Below the pieces are notes generated by a model, which saw nothing but the letters and a program-made list of their open reading frames with translations, was not told the DNA's origin and did no database searches. A DNA stretch of 64,000 bases from Epiperipatus broadwayi (taxonomy: Eukaryota > Onychophora > Udeonychophora > Euonychophora > Peripatidae), in NCBI GenBank assembly GCA_028023455.1, contig JAQFVV010000157.1:122001-186000 (forward strand), given 5' to 3'. Positions 13,960 through 28,672 of the stretch are shown one piece after another; within the stretch, counting starts at the first letter, position 1, and each line of letters opens with the position of its first letter. The position numbers and the translations under genes are program-made.

Positions 13960-14330
13960 ATAATCTTGAAATGGCTTTGTTATTGCCAACAAAAAAATTA
14001 CTTTCAAGGATTTTACTTATAACTTATTCACTCATAAATAGTCCATTATCAGAAATTCATTGCATTTTAAATAATTTAAGAAATACTCAAGATAAGATTT
14101 TGTTGTCAAAAATGCAAAAAATGTTCCAAGAACAAAGGTGTGATTTACATATTGTTTTTTGTAGTTTTCATCAAAACATTTGATTCTGTGAATTAAGATA
14201 ATTTATGGAAATTTTTAAATAGATGATTGTCTGTGGAATTGGTACTGGTTAATTAGCCACTGTACATCGCTTGATGGTGCTTCTTGTCTGCAAAAACAGA
14301 TCGATATAACATTATTGAGTGTATGACTCT
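13960..14330 (+). pseudogene. LINE reverse transcriptase fragment
   Basis: The translation shows KLLSRILL, then a thumb-side spacer, then the stretch ending FQEQRCDLHIVF. After a one-base frameshift it continues as FDSVN and DNLWKFLNR. This is the order seen around RT motif A in a widespread non-LTR group (KLL..ILLNRL ... EKCREQ..DLY..F.DL.KAFDTVNR..LWK.L). The usual Asp of motif A is not retained in this copy. The catalytic YADD region is absent here; a possible motif C of the same family lies at 17300-17440. The fragment is frameshifted and clearly dead. Confidence 0.75.
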
Positions 14331-15835
14331 TAAAAATTTATGTTATTATTGTAATAAATGATAGTAAATTATCTTATAATTTACCAAAAATATCAGAGTC
14401 TGTTTTTTTTTTTTTTTTTGCTGCTTTCACCTTTTTTTTTTTTTTGTAATCTTCTTATTATAGTAGTTAGATAAAAAAAAAGGGGGGGGTATTTTTTTAT
14501 GGCGCTGTTTCTGTCCAAAAACATATCAATATAACGTTTCATGGCTGACCCAACTTTTTTTTCTTCTAATAAGAAATTATGTCAGGAGATTTTGTTTTTG
14601 TTAAATTTATGCTATTTAAAAACTACTTTTTTCCAAATGTATGCTTATCAAATTTATGCTATTTAAAAACTGAGTTTTTTGGAAATTCATTTAAAAACTC
14701 CAATTTTTTTTTTTTTTCAAATTTACACTATTCTACATTAAACCAACAAAAATAAGTCATTTAAAAATACCTTGTTTTTGTTCCTTCCTTCAAATTTACA
14801 TTATTGGACTTGAAATTTATGCTTTCGAATTGACGCCATTCTTTTAGTAAATTAAACATTTCTATAACCCAAAAAACAATTCATTTCAAAACTAAATTGA
14901 CCTGATTCTTGTAACACTTTTCGACAAAACTGGGATAACTTCAACCCAAAAAAAAAAAGTATTTCAACTGATTGCATTACAAATCAATCACAACACACAC
15001 GTATTGATTTCAAAAATAACTTTATTGAAAACTATGAAATTAGTCCAATTCATTTGCAACAAAGAAATACAGCTGAAGGAAACATTTATTTCAAGAAACA
15101 ATTTCACACAGAATGAGCCAAACAACACAAACAGAAAAAATAAAATAATGGCCTTGCTTTAAAGTAGTTACTGGTTATGTCTTTCCATCATCTTGTCTAG
15201 TATAACCCTGAAAAAGTCCTCACTTTTGTGAAGGCATATGTGGCAGGATACTTTGGGTCTTTATAGAAATACAACAGCATAAGCTTCTGCATTGGGAAAG
15301 GCCTACAGTTTGAAATGTTTGCTGTTGCCTTCAGCCATTTTATTTATCTTGTAGTGTTACCGTGAAAATGTGACATTTTCATGAACACCTCATATCGTGT
15401 TCTGCCTGACTCCTCCCCAATTTTTTGCAGCTTCCAAACTGCCTAGTGATGTGTGCTGTAAGGCTGAAAATTATCATTATGTAACACTACATCAATTGGG
15501 GTCTAAGACAATGAGTTTGAAGCAGATTAGAAGAGTTCTGGGAAATTGAAGTCCATCCATCCTCACATAAAACAGTAGCGAACTTTCATTACTGATAATA
15601 TGCATAAAGTGTTGCCACACAAAGCTGGATATACTATTTCTGTGTGTATGCATAGAGAACAATGCCATCACATGGATCATAAACAGCTATTATGATCATA
15701 GGGTTGTATTAGCCATAGGTTTAGCCATTTAAAACAGCATAATTCTCTATTTTTTGCAAAGAAACAGTGCCACCAAGCAATGTATAGTGGCTAATTAACC
15801 AGTACCATGAAATTTTATTTATATCAGTGTTGTGA
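14225..15835. repeat. 85-bp segment present in both orientations around decayed sequence
   Basis: The stretch GGTACTGGTTAATTAGCCACT and the following ~60 bases (14235-14315, plus) recur in reverse complement at about 15745-15830. A partial third copy lies at 14498-14540. Between them 14.33-15.0 kb is T-rich with small direct repeats. 15.0-15.7 kb has GC-richer, coding-like sequence on the minus strand (62 codons open at 15492-15680) that I could not assign. It may be a decayed composite of transposons. Confidence 0.45.
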
Positions 15836-15903
15836 GATAGTGTGGAGAGTGGTGGGTCATGTGAAAGTCTGTGCTCATATACTCTATATATATTATCATA
15901 CAT

Positions 15904-17290
15904 TTGCTGCAGTATGATATGAGATAAAATATTATTACCTCTAATGGAATATCTAAGGTATTTGAAATAAAAAAAATTGATGTTAAAGCAGAATGGCAGT
16001 GATTTCTGGAACAGTTTATGATTAATTTAATAAAGTAAGTATGGTTTGATGAATGGCCATGTCTTTATTTGAACAAATTAAAAATGAAAACCAAGATTTT
16101 TTTTTTCTCAGTGATGAAAGCTTTATTCATCAAAAAGATAAGATACATAACAGTTAAAAAAGGTTTAGAAAGAGATAATTATATGGCAAAATGAAATTCA
16201 AATACAATATGGTGAAGGGGAAAGGAATACATATAAAATGGGAAGGGATGTGGAAAGGGTATGCAGTACAGGCAAAGAAGAGTCTTTGGTGAGAAGCAAT
16301 GTTGATAGGCTTAGTTGCCCTGGTGGATTGATAGGAGGATCCATAAGTGACATTAACTTTGGAAAAATTGCATTATGTTAAGTCTTTAGAGGTTTCAGGG
16401 ATGAATGAGGAGATTTCCGAGTTATGCTCAGCTATAACAGGCTGTTATTTGTCCCTAGTCGATGAGTAATTTTAGTTTTCTCCATAGTACTTGGAATGAT
16501 GTTATGATTGGTCATGTTGTTCTTTTTGACTTGCTTCTTACCTTTGGTAGAGCAAATCACAGCCTGAAAGGGAGGAAAATCCAAAGGGCAAGGAGATGAA
16601 GACTTAGAAATAAGTTCTTTGGTGATAGTGTTTTTAGTTAAGTTTTGTTTGAAATATGATTTGGATAAAATTTGGGTAATTTTGAAGGTTTTAGTTCATG
16701 TAGTTTAGGATTCTGCACATATTTTCCGCTAGGGGCAGTGGTCATCTTTAAACCATTTGAAAGAATGAAAAGTAAAATGAAGAAAAAAATTTTTGAAATG
16801 AAAAAATTAAATATATTGATGTAAAAGCAAAAAAAACCACTGGAAAACTTGTTATTAATCATTTTAGTTGAGGAATGTGAAAAACTGAATGGAAATTTTA
16901 GGCAGTTAGTTACCCCATAGAAGGGGGGGGGGTCTGGAAAAAAGATCGTTTAAAATGGCCTAAATAACTGGAACAACACACAAAAAACTTTATAAACAAG
17001 TTCTGAGTGACAGGAAAATTGGAGTAAAAGAAATATTTAAGAATCTGAGAGGAAATAAAACCCTTTATGATCCATGAAACAGTTGAACCACCCACCAAAC
17101 GGGGGGGGGGGTGAGGTAGTTAAATGCTTATGAACACAAGGTAGACATAGGAAATTATGTTTTTGCACTAAAATTAAGATTTAGTGAATTAAAGAGTATA
17201 TTAGCAGCAAAATAAGGCCTTTAAAAGGACAAATAAATATAAAAGGCACCTTTCACTGCTGTAAAAACAACTTTTCAGAGCCATTATGTG
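15904..17290. other. Unassigned sequence, some coding-like composition on the minus strand
   Basis: Around 16200-16860 the minus strand reads as short Lys/Pro/Ser-rich open pieces interrupted by stops, the longest 74 codons at 16638-16862. Nothing matches a family I recognise. Three runs of eight or more G (near 16923, 17101 and 17547) are unusual for this AT-rich DNA. Confidence 0.3.
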
Positions 17291-17299
17291 AGAGCTGTG

Positions 17300-17440
17300 A
17301 GGAGGATGACTTTCCAATAAGAGCTCGACCTATGGACTATAACGATATTTATTTTGGCTTCTAAATTTACAGTATGTGGATGATTCTGAAATTCTTTAAA
17401 ATTCAAAAGATAATCTACAGAATGTTTTTTTAAAACAAAG
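17300..17440 (+). pseudogene. RT motif C relic (YVDD)
   Basis: One frame reads LQYVDDSEIL, stop, NSKDNLQNVF, matching the LQYADD...LQ pattern of the catalytic turn in many non-LTR RTs. Just upstream a frame reads DFPIRARPMDYND, as expected before that turn. Frames are broken. It may be the distal end of the LINE whose motif A lies at 14.1 kb, but this is inference. Confidence 0.4.
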
Positions 17441-17869
17441 CAGTATTAAGGTTTTCACAACATAATTTTAAGAATATAAATCTGATCTGTGCTAGGTAAA
17501 ACTTGAAATTTTTTTGTTAACTAGCAATAATCATAAGTTTTTTTGAAGGGGGGGGGGCATAGGCAACTTAATATTGGTCACTAAATATTTTTAGCAGAAA
17601 GAAAAACAGATTTAAAAAAACTGCTAAAAATACTTACCACTCAGCATTTGCAAAGCCTGATAAATAATATATTTTTCTCCATTGTCAATCTATCTGGAAC
17701 TATTGAAGACACATTTGTCTTGCTGTGGGCTATTTAAATTTTTTTTTTAGTTTTAAAAAACAAAACATTATTTATTACTTTTATTTGATCTGACAAAATA
17801 TTGTATTATCTGATTTCAGTATTTATACTTTAACACAAATTATTCACACATTCTCTATATTGTATTCTA
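17441..17869. other. AT-rich DNA, no gene seen
   Basis: A/T-rich sequence with a run of G at about 17547-17556; no open frame or shared repeat noticed. Confidence 0.5.
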
Positions 17870-18088
17870 TAAGTCATACAATATAGAGAACGTACCAATA
17901 GCTCAAACAAGCTATTATTAATAAGAGCAGTAAGAGAAAATATTTAAAATCTCTTATCTGGAATATTCTTATTCCCAAACTAATTGGTTTTGAGCTTATA
18001 GCCAGATAGAGATTATAAATATATTTTCTTACAGCACTTAATAATAAGATCTTGTTTAAGCTATTAGTACGCTCTCCATATTGCATTT
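17870..18088. mobile_element. Foldback/MITE-like element, AATAGCTC family
   Basis: Imperfect inverted ends of ~35 bases: the left arm includes ACCAATAGCTCAAACAAG (about 17895-17912) and the right arm CTTGTTTAAGCTATTAGTACG (about 18052-18072). The same inverted words flank the 58964-59527 element. The centre on the minus strand has a decayed version of that element's hammerhead region (GCTCAAAACCA, TTGGGAATA). Confidence 0.6.
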
Positions 18089-19232
18089 TTGTAAATACAA
18101 GCTTTTTTTTAAAAAAAGCAATGTCACGCTATATATGACTTGCTTTATTGATTATTTTTATAGGTCATAATAAAATGCAGCAATTGCGTCTTTTTTTAGG
18201 TTTGTAACAACTTGAGTTAATCTTTAATGCATTTTATTAACTGATAAAAAAAAAAGTTTTTTTTTTTTTTTATCAACTTAAGAAGTTAATAAAATTTACT
18301 TAGGATTTAATTAGAAAATCAAATTTCATCTGTAGGCTCAAATATATTTCAAAATTTAAATGTAATTGTATTCAATTATAAAAACTTTGTATTAATGACT
18401 TGCGTTAAAATAATTTAATTTAATTTATTTACATTGTTCTGGAATGTTTTGATAGAAAGCATTTTTCCCCAAAGGCTTTTAATATGATTTCATTCAACTT
18501 AGATTATCTACATTGTACTAGATTAGTATTAATTGTGTTAAAAATGGTTTTAACATTAAAAGTTTTTCCATTTATTGGAGTTCAATTTTTTTTTTAAAAT
18601 TGTTATAAGCAGCTATTCATTAAAATTAATTAGCTACTAAGTTTTTACTCGTAAACGTAAAGCAATTTTTTTTTATCAAATATATAAATAATTATTATTA
18701 TTAGATGTCTTTAAGATAAGATTGATTTGTGTGTGTGTGTGTGTTTATGACCAATGCCTTCCTTCTCATTCCATCAACACAAAACAATTTATGTTTCTAA
18801 TCATTAAAATAAATATGACTTTCCTTGTATCCACTATTTTTTCCACTGACACCAATTTTATTTCTCTTTCTCTCAAAGTTAGTGTTAAAACAAGTGTTTT
18901 TGAGATAGGGAATATAAATATTGGTTTATCAAAAATTAAATTTGTATTTGCAGTATTCAAGGTCAAGCAAGATATACATATGTAAGTTGTATAATAGTAA
19001 GAGTACAATAATAAATGTAGACTAAAACTAATAACCTTTAATGTATAACGAATATGTAAAACAATAATAATAATTGTATAATAATAAGAGTATGTAAAAT
19101 AAGAATAATAATTGTATAATAATAAGAGTACAATAATGTAGAATAAAACTAATAACTGTAAAATATAATGAATATGTAAAATAAGAATAACTGTATAGTA
19201 ATTATGTATAACGATTGTGTAAAATTGCAATG
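18089..19232. repeat. AT-rich DNA with (GT)n and a ~120-bp duplicated block
   Basis: A (GT)n run lies at about 18727-18745. From about 18985 to 19225 a block containing TGTATAATAATAAGAGTACAAT and GAATATGTAAAA-like words is repeated roughly 120 bases apart, with smaller repeats inside. No gene is seen. Confidence 0.5.
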
Positions 19233-19532
19233 CTGTTAAATCATAGAAAGCCCAGATGACCTTATAGGGTCAGAAAATAAAATACCATATATGGTGAGAA
19301 ATGTAAAAATACTGCATGTATGTTAAAATGTAAGTGAAAACACCATATATGGTTAGGAATGTAAAAGACTCCAGAAGTCTTGAGGGGTATATAAACCCCC
19401 ATAACCTGATCTAAGTGTTCTGAGTTTTAATTATAAGTCAGAGACTCCTGCCTCTGTAAGTCCAAAAGCAGAACTAAGGTTATTATATGCAGGTCACCAC
19501 GACCTTTTATTATTATATTACGCCTACAATAG
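19233..19532 (+). mobile_element. Solo-LTR-like segment (about 300 bp)
   Basis: The segment has LTR features: a start near TGTTAAATC, two upstream sequence repeats, a TATA box between G and C runs, and a C/T-rich downstream part ending near GCCTACA. The 6-mer GCAATG lies at both edges (19227-19232 and 19533-19538), a possible target duplication. The TG...CA ends do not coincide exactly with that duplication, so the borders are uncertain. No internal coding region or second LTR is present. It could instead be an old host promoter. Confidence 0.45.
19285..19395 (+). promoter_or_regulatory. Two CArG-box-like sites and a TATA box
   Basis: CCATATATGG occurs at 19285-19294 and 19343-19352, each in a similar context (A-rich before, a G/A-rich then GAAATGTAAAA-like stretch after). 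It fits the SRF/MADS-box consensus CC(A/T)6GG exactly. TATATAAA follows at 19388-19395. The order, two sites then TATA, suggests a Pol II promoter within the LTR-like segment. Confidence 0.5.
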
Positions 19533-20024
19533 GCAATGTTTATAGTTAAAATTATTCGTATTTAATTATAATCTTACCATCTCAATTCTGCCTTTGTCCA
19601 TTTATTTACTTGCTGGTCATAAAACACAGCGTATTTAAGAATAGTTTTACTACCTTGTATTTAAGAATAAGTTTTACTACCAACTATCAATTATTTAAAA
19701 CTTATTTTTAAATACAAATTTAATTCTTGATAAACCAATATTTATTTTCCCTATCTCAAAAACATTTGTTTTAACACTAAATTACCAACTATCAACTATT
19801 TCAATATAGAGAGCATGGTGCATGAAACTAAGAAGACTGTCACATCAGCTCAAGAAGAAGTTCAAAGTATTGTAAGGAAAATTTTTAAAGATTTCATTTC
19901 AATTATTCTAGGATCCAAGATTAAGTTACAATCTTGTGGAAGAGTGTTTTCTAGTTCTTAGTTTTGTTTATGAAGTGTCCAAAATTGATTAAATGCAACG
20001 GGAAGGTTTTATAACCTTCCCAAG

Positions 20025-22780
20025 ATGGATGCTGACTATCAAAGTCAGAATAAACAAGCATTCAGTAGTATTAAACTTAATGACATATTGAGAAGTGATC
20101 AAGTAATTCTGGAAATATTTAAACAATCTAAATCAGTCAAAAATAGTTCACAAAGATCTTTAGAGGTGAAAGAACTAAAGGAAGTTCAGAAGAAAAAAAA
20201 AGAAATTTGAGAGAAATAAAAAAAAACCATTCTAAAGGAAAAATTCAAATGGTACCAAAAATACAGTAGATATTGGGCTAAAGATCAATGAAAACATTGA
20301 GATACAGCAAATTAAAATTGATACAATGAAAGATAAGCTAAATCTTAATGATACTGCCAGGTTTCATGAAAATCTGTCAGAAAATAAAGTTGTGGAAGAA
20401 TCCGTCACAAAACTACTAAAATCTACGATAAAATTAAAAATCACAGGAATTTTGTCACAAAAGAGGGTGCTGTGCCCCAAATTCATGATATAGAAGCAGA
20501 ACTGGACCGAAACAAAGACAAATATCACCAAAGAGACTCTACATTGATCAATACAAGAATAAATACTGAAGAACAAACTAAAAACAAGCTCAGAAAAAGT
20601 ACACAAAGTAATTATCTAGACAAAATCATGACAATTAAAGGCCAAAGCTTGGAAAGAAATGGGAAAAAAGTTACAGAAGCCCAGCAGTATCCAGTCAAAC
20701 CTGCTGATGAGAGCAATAATGCAGAACTAGCATTTCCAATGTTTGCAGAAAAGTTAAAGAAGGATACAAAAACTTTCAAATGGCAAAGTTTTAATGCCCC
20801 ATATGCCAATGGCTTTAAAATATAGCAGGGGTTTATGGGCCTTGATACAAAGCTAGAGCTAGTGGTCAGAGGGCATGAAATCAATCTGAACAATGCAAAG
20901 TATGGGGGAACTAATCACACTGGCTTCTCCCATGGGAATAAGTTTAAGAATAGCTTAATACATTTATAATGTTGAGTCAAGTACGAATAACTTTGATCAG
21001 GATAGAAATAATTTAGTTCCAGGAGACTTTCAATCAGTCAACAATGAATTTAATAATAGAATTCCTTAGAAATTAATTGATTTTCCTTCCTTAGCTTCCA
21101 GAATCAGTATACTTTAATATTGAGCACAACAAATAAAAAATGTGAATGTTTCATATTTCCAATAAATGAGTTACTTGTTTTAATCAAGGACTTAAATATC
21201 ATTGATTCTATAAGAAGGATTTATTATTACCCTAACAAAAAATATGTCACACTAGAATTTGATAACACTTTGGCCAAAGAAAAATTCAAAAGATCTCAAA
21301 TGTTTATAGATGGAAAATATTTATTGAAAATTGACCTGGAAAGACCAAGATTGATAACAGGTATGGTGCAGAATTGTTATGTGGCATTTGGAAAAGATGA
21401 ATTGCAGGGACTGTTAATACAGTTTGGCTTTATTTAATGGTTTACTTTCCTAATGGAAAGAATAGCAGGGATTCAGCTGCCATCCAACAATACAATATTT
21501 ACAATGAGGTTGACTAAAGATATCCGTTCGCTGGATATACCATCTGTTCTTGAGCAAAACAAAAGCCCGATATACATAGTAATTTGAGGAATTCAACCTC
21601 AGTGTTATGGATGGGGGAACACTGGCCATTTAATTAGGACCTGTCCAAAAGATTATGCACAGAATGTGGGAAAAGCTATAGTGGATTCCACAAATGTACA
21701 ATAACATCAAGCAATCCTTCACTAATAAATCAGCAATTAGAACTGGAATTACAAGAATCTCATTAAAAAGATAAAGTGAAACCAAATAAGCTACATTATA
21801 AGAAAAATCAAGAAACCTTGCACAGTACATTTGAAGATGGGACAAAGGCAGGTCAAGCTAGAGATATGGCCAAAGAGATAAAGGAACAATTGGCACAGGC
21901 AAAACTGACCAGCTTTGAATCAATACAATCTGAAGAGTCTGAAGGCACCTTGGAAGAAATTGGTCGATTAAAAGAAGCTAACATGTTCAGTGATATGAAA
22001 CTAAGTGAAAATGGTTCAACTCAAATGGGTAAAATGACACAAGGTACAAGTTTCAAAAGGAAAAATCAGAATGGTTCTGGCTTGCAAACTGATAAGCATA
22101 GTGTTGTGGGCTCAAACATTGACCAGTGTTGTGAGCAAGAGGAGAAAACAGGGTCTCTTGAGAAGAAAAAGAAAAAGGAAAAGAAGATGGAAGAAGAATA
22201 TGGCTCAACAGGAGTATAGGGATGAGACAGAAACTGAATCAGAAAGTCAGATAATCAATGACCCAGAGGTAATGGAACATAATATTTTAGCTCATCCCAT
22301 AATCTTCAAATGTATTCTTGAATCTAAAGTGCATGTCTTTTTTGGAAGGGCATGTATGTAGCAAGAGTGAAGTATGGCAGGTAATCTCAGAAGAGACAGA
22401 TAATCCAGAGGAAGAAATCAATAACATAAAAGAGCAATGGAGCAATGAGGCTTGTAGTGACAGGTCTGAAATTAGGCAAGGTGAAGTATTGCAGGTTATC
22501 TCAGAAGAGTCTGATAATCCAGTGGAAGAACTTGATAATGTAGAAGAGCAATGGAGTGATGAGGCTCATAGTGACAGTTTTGGAAGCAAGGAAGTAGATG
22601 GCTGTCCAAAGGAAATGCAGCAATAAATTAGTACTAGCTCTGTGTGTACTGATGAAATGGAAGAAATCACAGATGATGACAAAATAAGCTCACAAGAGAA
22701 AAATTTTGAAGAAGACTCAGAACAGGAAGTGATGGAAATTCAGAAACGATTTAAAGTATGAATTTCATAGATGTGGTTTA
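20025..22780 (+). pseudogene. Decayed ORF1 (RRM-like region, zinc knuckle, acidic tail)
   Basis: Pieces in several frames align in order with the intact ORF1 at 31973-33580. A Lys/Glu-rich N-terminal part (20025-20820) comes first. Then comes an RNA-binding-like region (21120-21437) containing KKYVTLEFDN and RLITGMVQNCYVAF, which parallel RYITIDF and IITGVLKNTYLKY of the intact protein. A zinc knuckle at 21603-21644 reads CYGWGNTGHLIRTC, with the second Cys changed to Trp. After a one-base frameshift, a second Cys-rich segment (CTECGKSYSGFHKC) follows. The rest (21776-22780) is acidic and Lys-rich. Frameshifts and stops show it is inactive. Confidence 0.7.
22369..22596 (+). repeat. 38-residue acidic repeat, two copies
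   Basis: A 114-bp unit starts at 22369 and again at 22483. The translations EVWQVISEETDNP and EVLQVISEESDNP, each followed by an EEQWS-type segment, show an in-frame duplication of 38 residues in the acidic tail of the ORF1-like gene. Confidence 0.7.
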
Positions 22781-23013
22781 TGCAAAAATAAGGCAACATG
22801 GATGAAGTTCTAAGAATCTGTGAATTAAAGGACTTGGCAATTCAAAGACTCTTATGAATCAATGGAGAAAAGACTAGGGTTATTGACTGTGGTACAATCT
22901 CAAAATTTCTTTAAACAAATGTATTTACATCATGTAGCAGGTAATCAGTCACCTGCATTTTTTTTCCTTAATAAAAAAAATAAAACTTAAAAAAAAAACT
23001 ATCAACTATTTCA

Positions 23014-23515
23014 TCATTGAAACAGTTTTACATAAATATATTGTAATGATATCTTGTTCTCAGGCATAAAGTGAACATATATTTACCTAATACGCAACTC
23101 TAATAGAAACTTTCATTGAGCTTTCAAATATGTGATGGTATAGAAAATGGAGTGTTGTGAGTGTATAGTTATGATGATTATCTATGTAATCAGATTGTAA
23201 TTGGCTCCCATTTAACTGTACATAATAATTGGATTTAAAAAGTGATGAGTAACTCCATTGGTGATAATATTGATAAATCAATTTCACTTTCAGGAACACC
23301 AAATTCGGCAGTAAAATAAAATGGTTCTAAGTATATGCATGTTTACATGCTTAATAATGCTTAAATCAATATTTCAGAGAGAAGAAACTTAGATAAAGCA
23401 AGCTAAAATTGAGTCTACACATATATCTTTATTTATTATAATCCAGATACAAAACTATGTTTTCCTCAGTTTATAAATACATGAGATCATGACATTTAAT
23501 GACAGCTCTGTCAAT

Positions 23516-23574
<59 letters not shown>

Positions 23575-24095
23575 AATCAAAAATAAAGATCTAAAAACAT
23601 GTTTTAATAAGCAAATACTTAGTTAATAACAATATTGGATAATATATAATAATAATAATAACAACAACAATAATAATAATATTAATGATAATAAGAAGAA
23701 GAGGAAGAAAAAGAAGACGAAGACAATGATGATGATGACATTATTACTAGATTAGTCCAATATCATAAAAGGCTGTCTAACCAGACCAGTCAAGCTTCAG
23801 GAAAATGAACTTTCATTGAAATGATGTGTACTTGCTTTTATATTCTATGCTGTGTTATACAAAAAAAAATGTTAATGGCAATCATTTATAATGACCAATG
23901 TTCACACTTATACATCATGACATAATTATATAAAATCTATGTTTGTATAACTATACTGTAATAAGCTATATCAATCAGATATATACCATAACCAACAATC
24001 AATTAAACTCATTCAGTATTATTATAAGCTGTATTATCCTAATTCATACCATATTAGTTATAGTTAAAATGGCTTTGTAACCCTGGCAAAACCTT
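23014..24095. repeat. Intergenic DNA with (TA)n and mixed TAA/GAA/GAT microsatellites
   Basis: (TA)n fills 23519-23572. A mixed tract of TAA, CAA, GAA and GAT triplets lies at about 23641-23742. The TAA part may be the remnant of another LINE tail. No gene is seen. Confidence 0.5.
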
Positions 24096-24175
24096 TGTAA
24101 AACCTATGTAACAATTACTGATCAATAACATATATTGTTGAAACATCATCATCATCATAATAATAATAATAATAA
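24096..24175 (+). mobile_element. LINE 3' end relic, plus strand, TCA/TAA tail
   Basis: GATCAATAA, a short spacer and ATTGTTGAAACAT, followed by TCA and then TAA triplets, matches the 3' end of the minus-strand LINE at 24498 (GATCAATAAAG ... TTGAAACA, then TAA). It is in the opposite orientation and strongly 5'-truncated. Confidence 0.55.
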
Positions 24176-24299
24176 TTGAAAGTTTGCTAATCTTTCACAT
24201 GCACTAAGACAGCCAATCAGATTTTAAACAGCTGTCTTAAGAATGATCAGGCTTCAACACATGACAGAGATTTTGACAAGAAAATGATGATACCAACCT

Positions 24300-28423
<4,124 letters not shown>

Positions 28424-28672
28424 GTTTCAAAGCAAAACTTTATTGAGTCTAAAAAGTTACAGAGTCATATATTGATTTTTTACAAATGAAAAACAAATTA
28501 CAACTTTCAGTATATAAGTCTTTATCTTTTCTGCATCCTTTTTTTTTCTTCTTGTTTTTAAATTTGGTCTTCTATCTAGTTCAGTTTATGCTTGCATTTT
28601 TTTTTTTTTTTTTAAAGTTGGAAAAATGCTGATGTTGAAAATGTCATCATCTATCTTATTGGTCTTTATATT

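Larger units (their letters stand above)
19787..23013 (+). mobile_element. ORF1-only LINE-type retroposon with target duplication
   Basis: The 17-mer AACTATCAACTATTTCA occurs at 19787-19803 and again at 22997-23013. Between them lies a sequence that begins near 19804, carries a decayed ORF1-like gene and ends in an A-rich tail (22970-22996). This is the signature of L1-type target-primed insertion. No endonuclease or RT coding is present between the ORF1 remains and the tail. It differs from the LINEs at 24-34 kb, which end in (TAA)n and show no such duplication. Either ORF2 was lost before insertion, as in half-LINEs such as mammalian HAL1, or an ORF1 transcript was mobilised in trans. Confidence 0.75.

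Noticed and set aside
15492-15680. Assignment of the minus-strand frame to a Harbinger- or piggyBac-type transposase
   Set aside because: No catalytic DDE/D spacing or diagnostic motif could be confirmed by eye; left unassigned.
18766-19230. 154-codon minus-strand frame as a gene
   Set aside because: Composition is Tyr/Ile/Leu/His low complexity from TAA/TAT-rich repeats and it overlaps a duplicated block.
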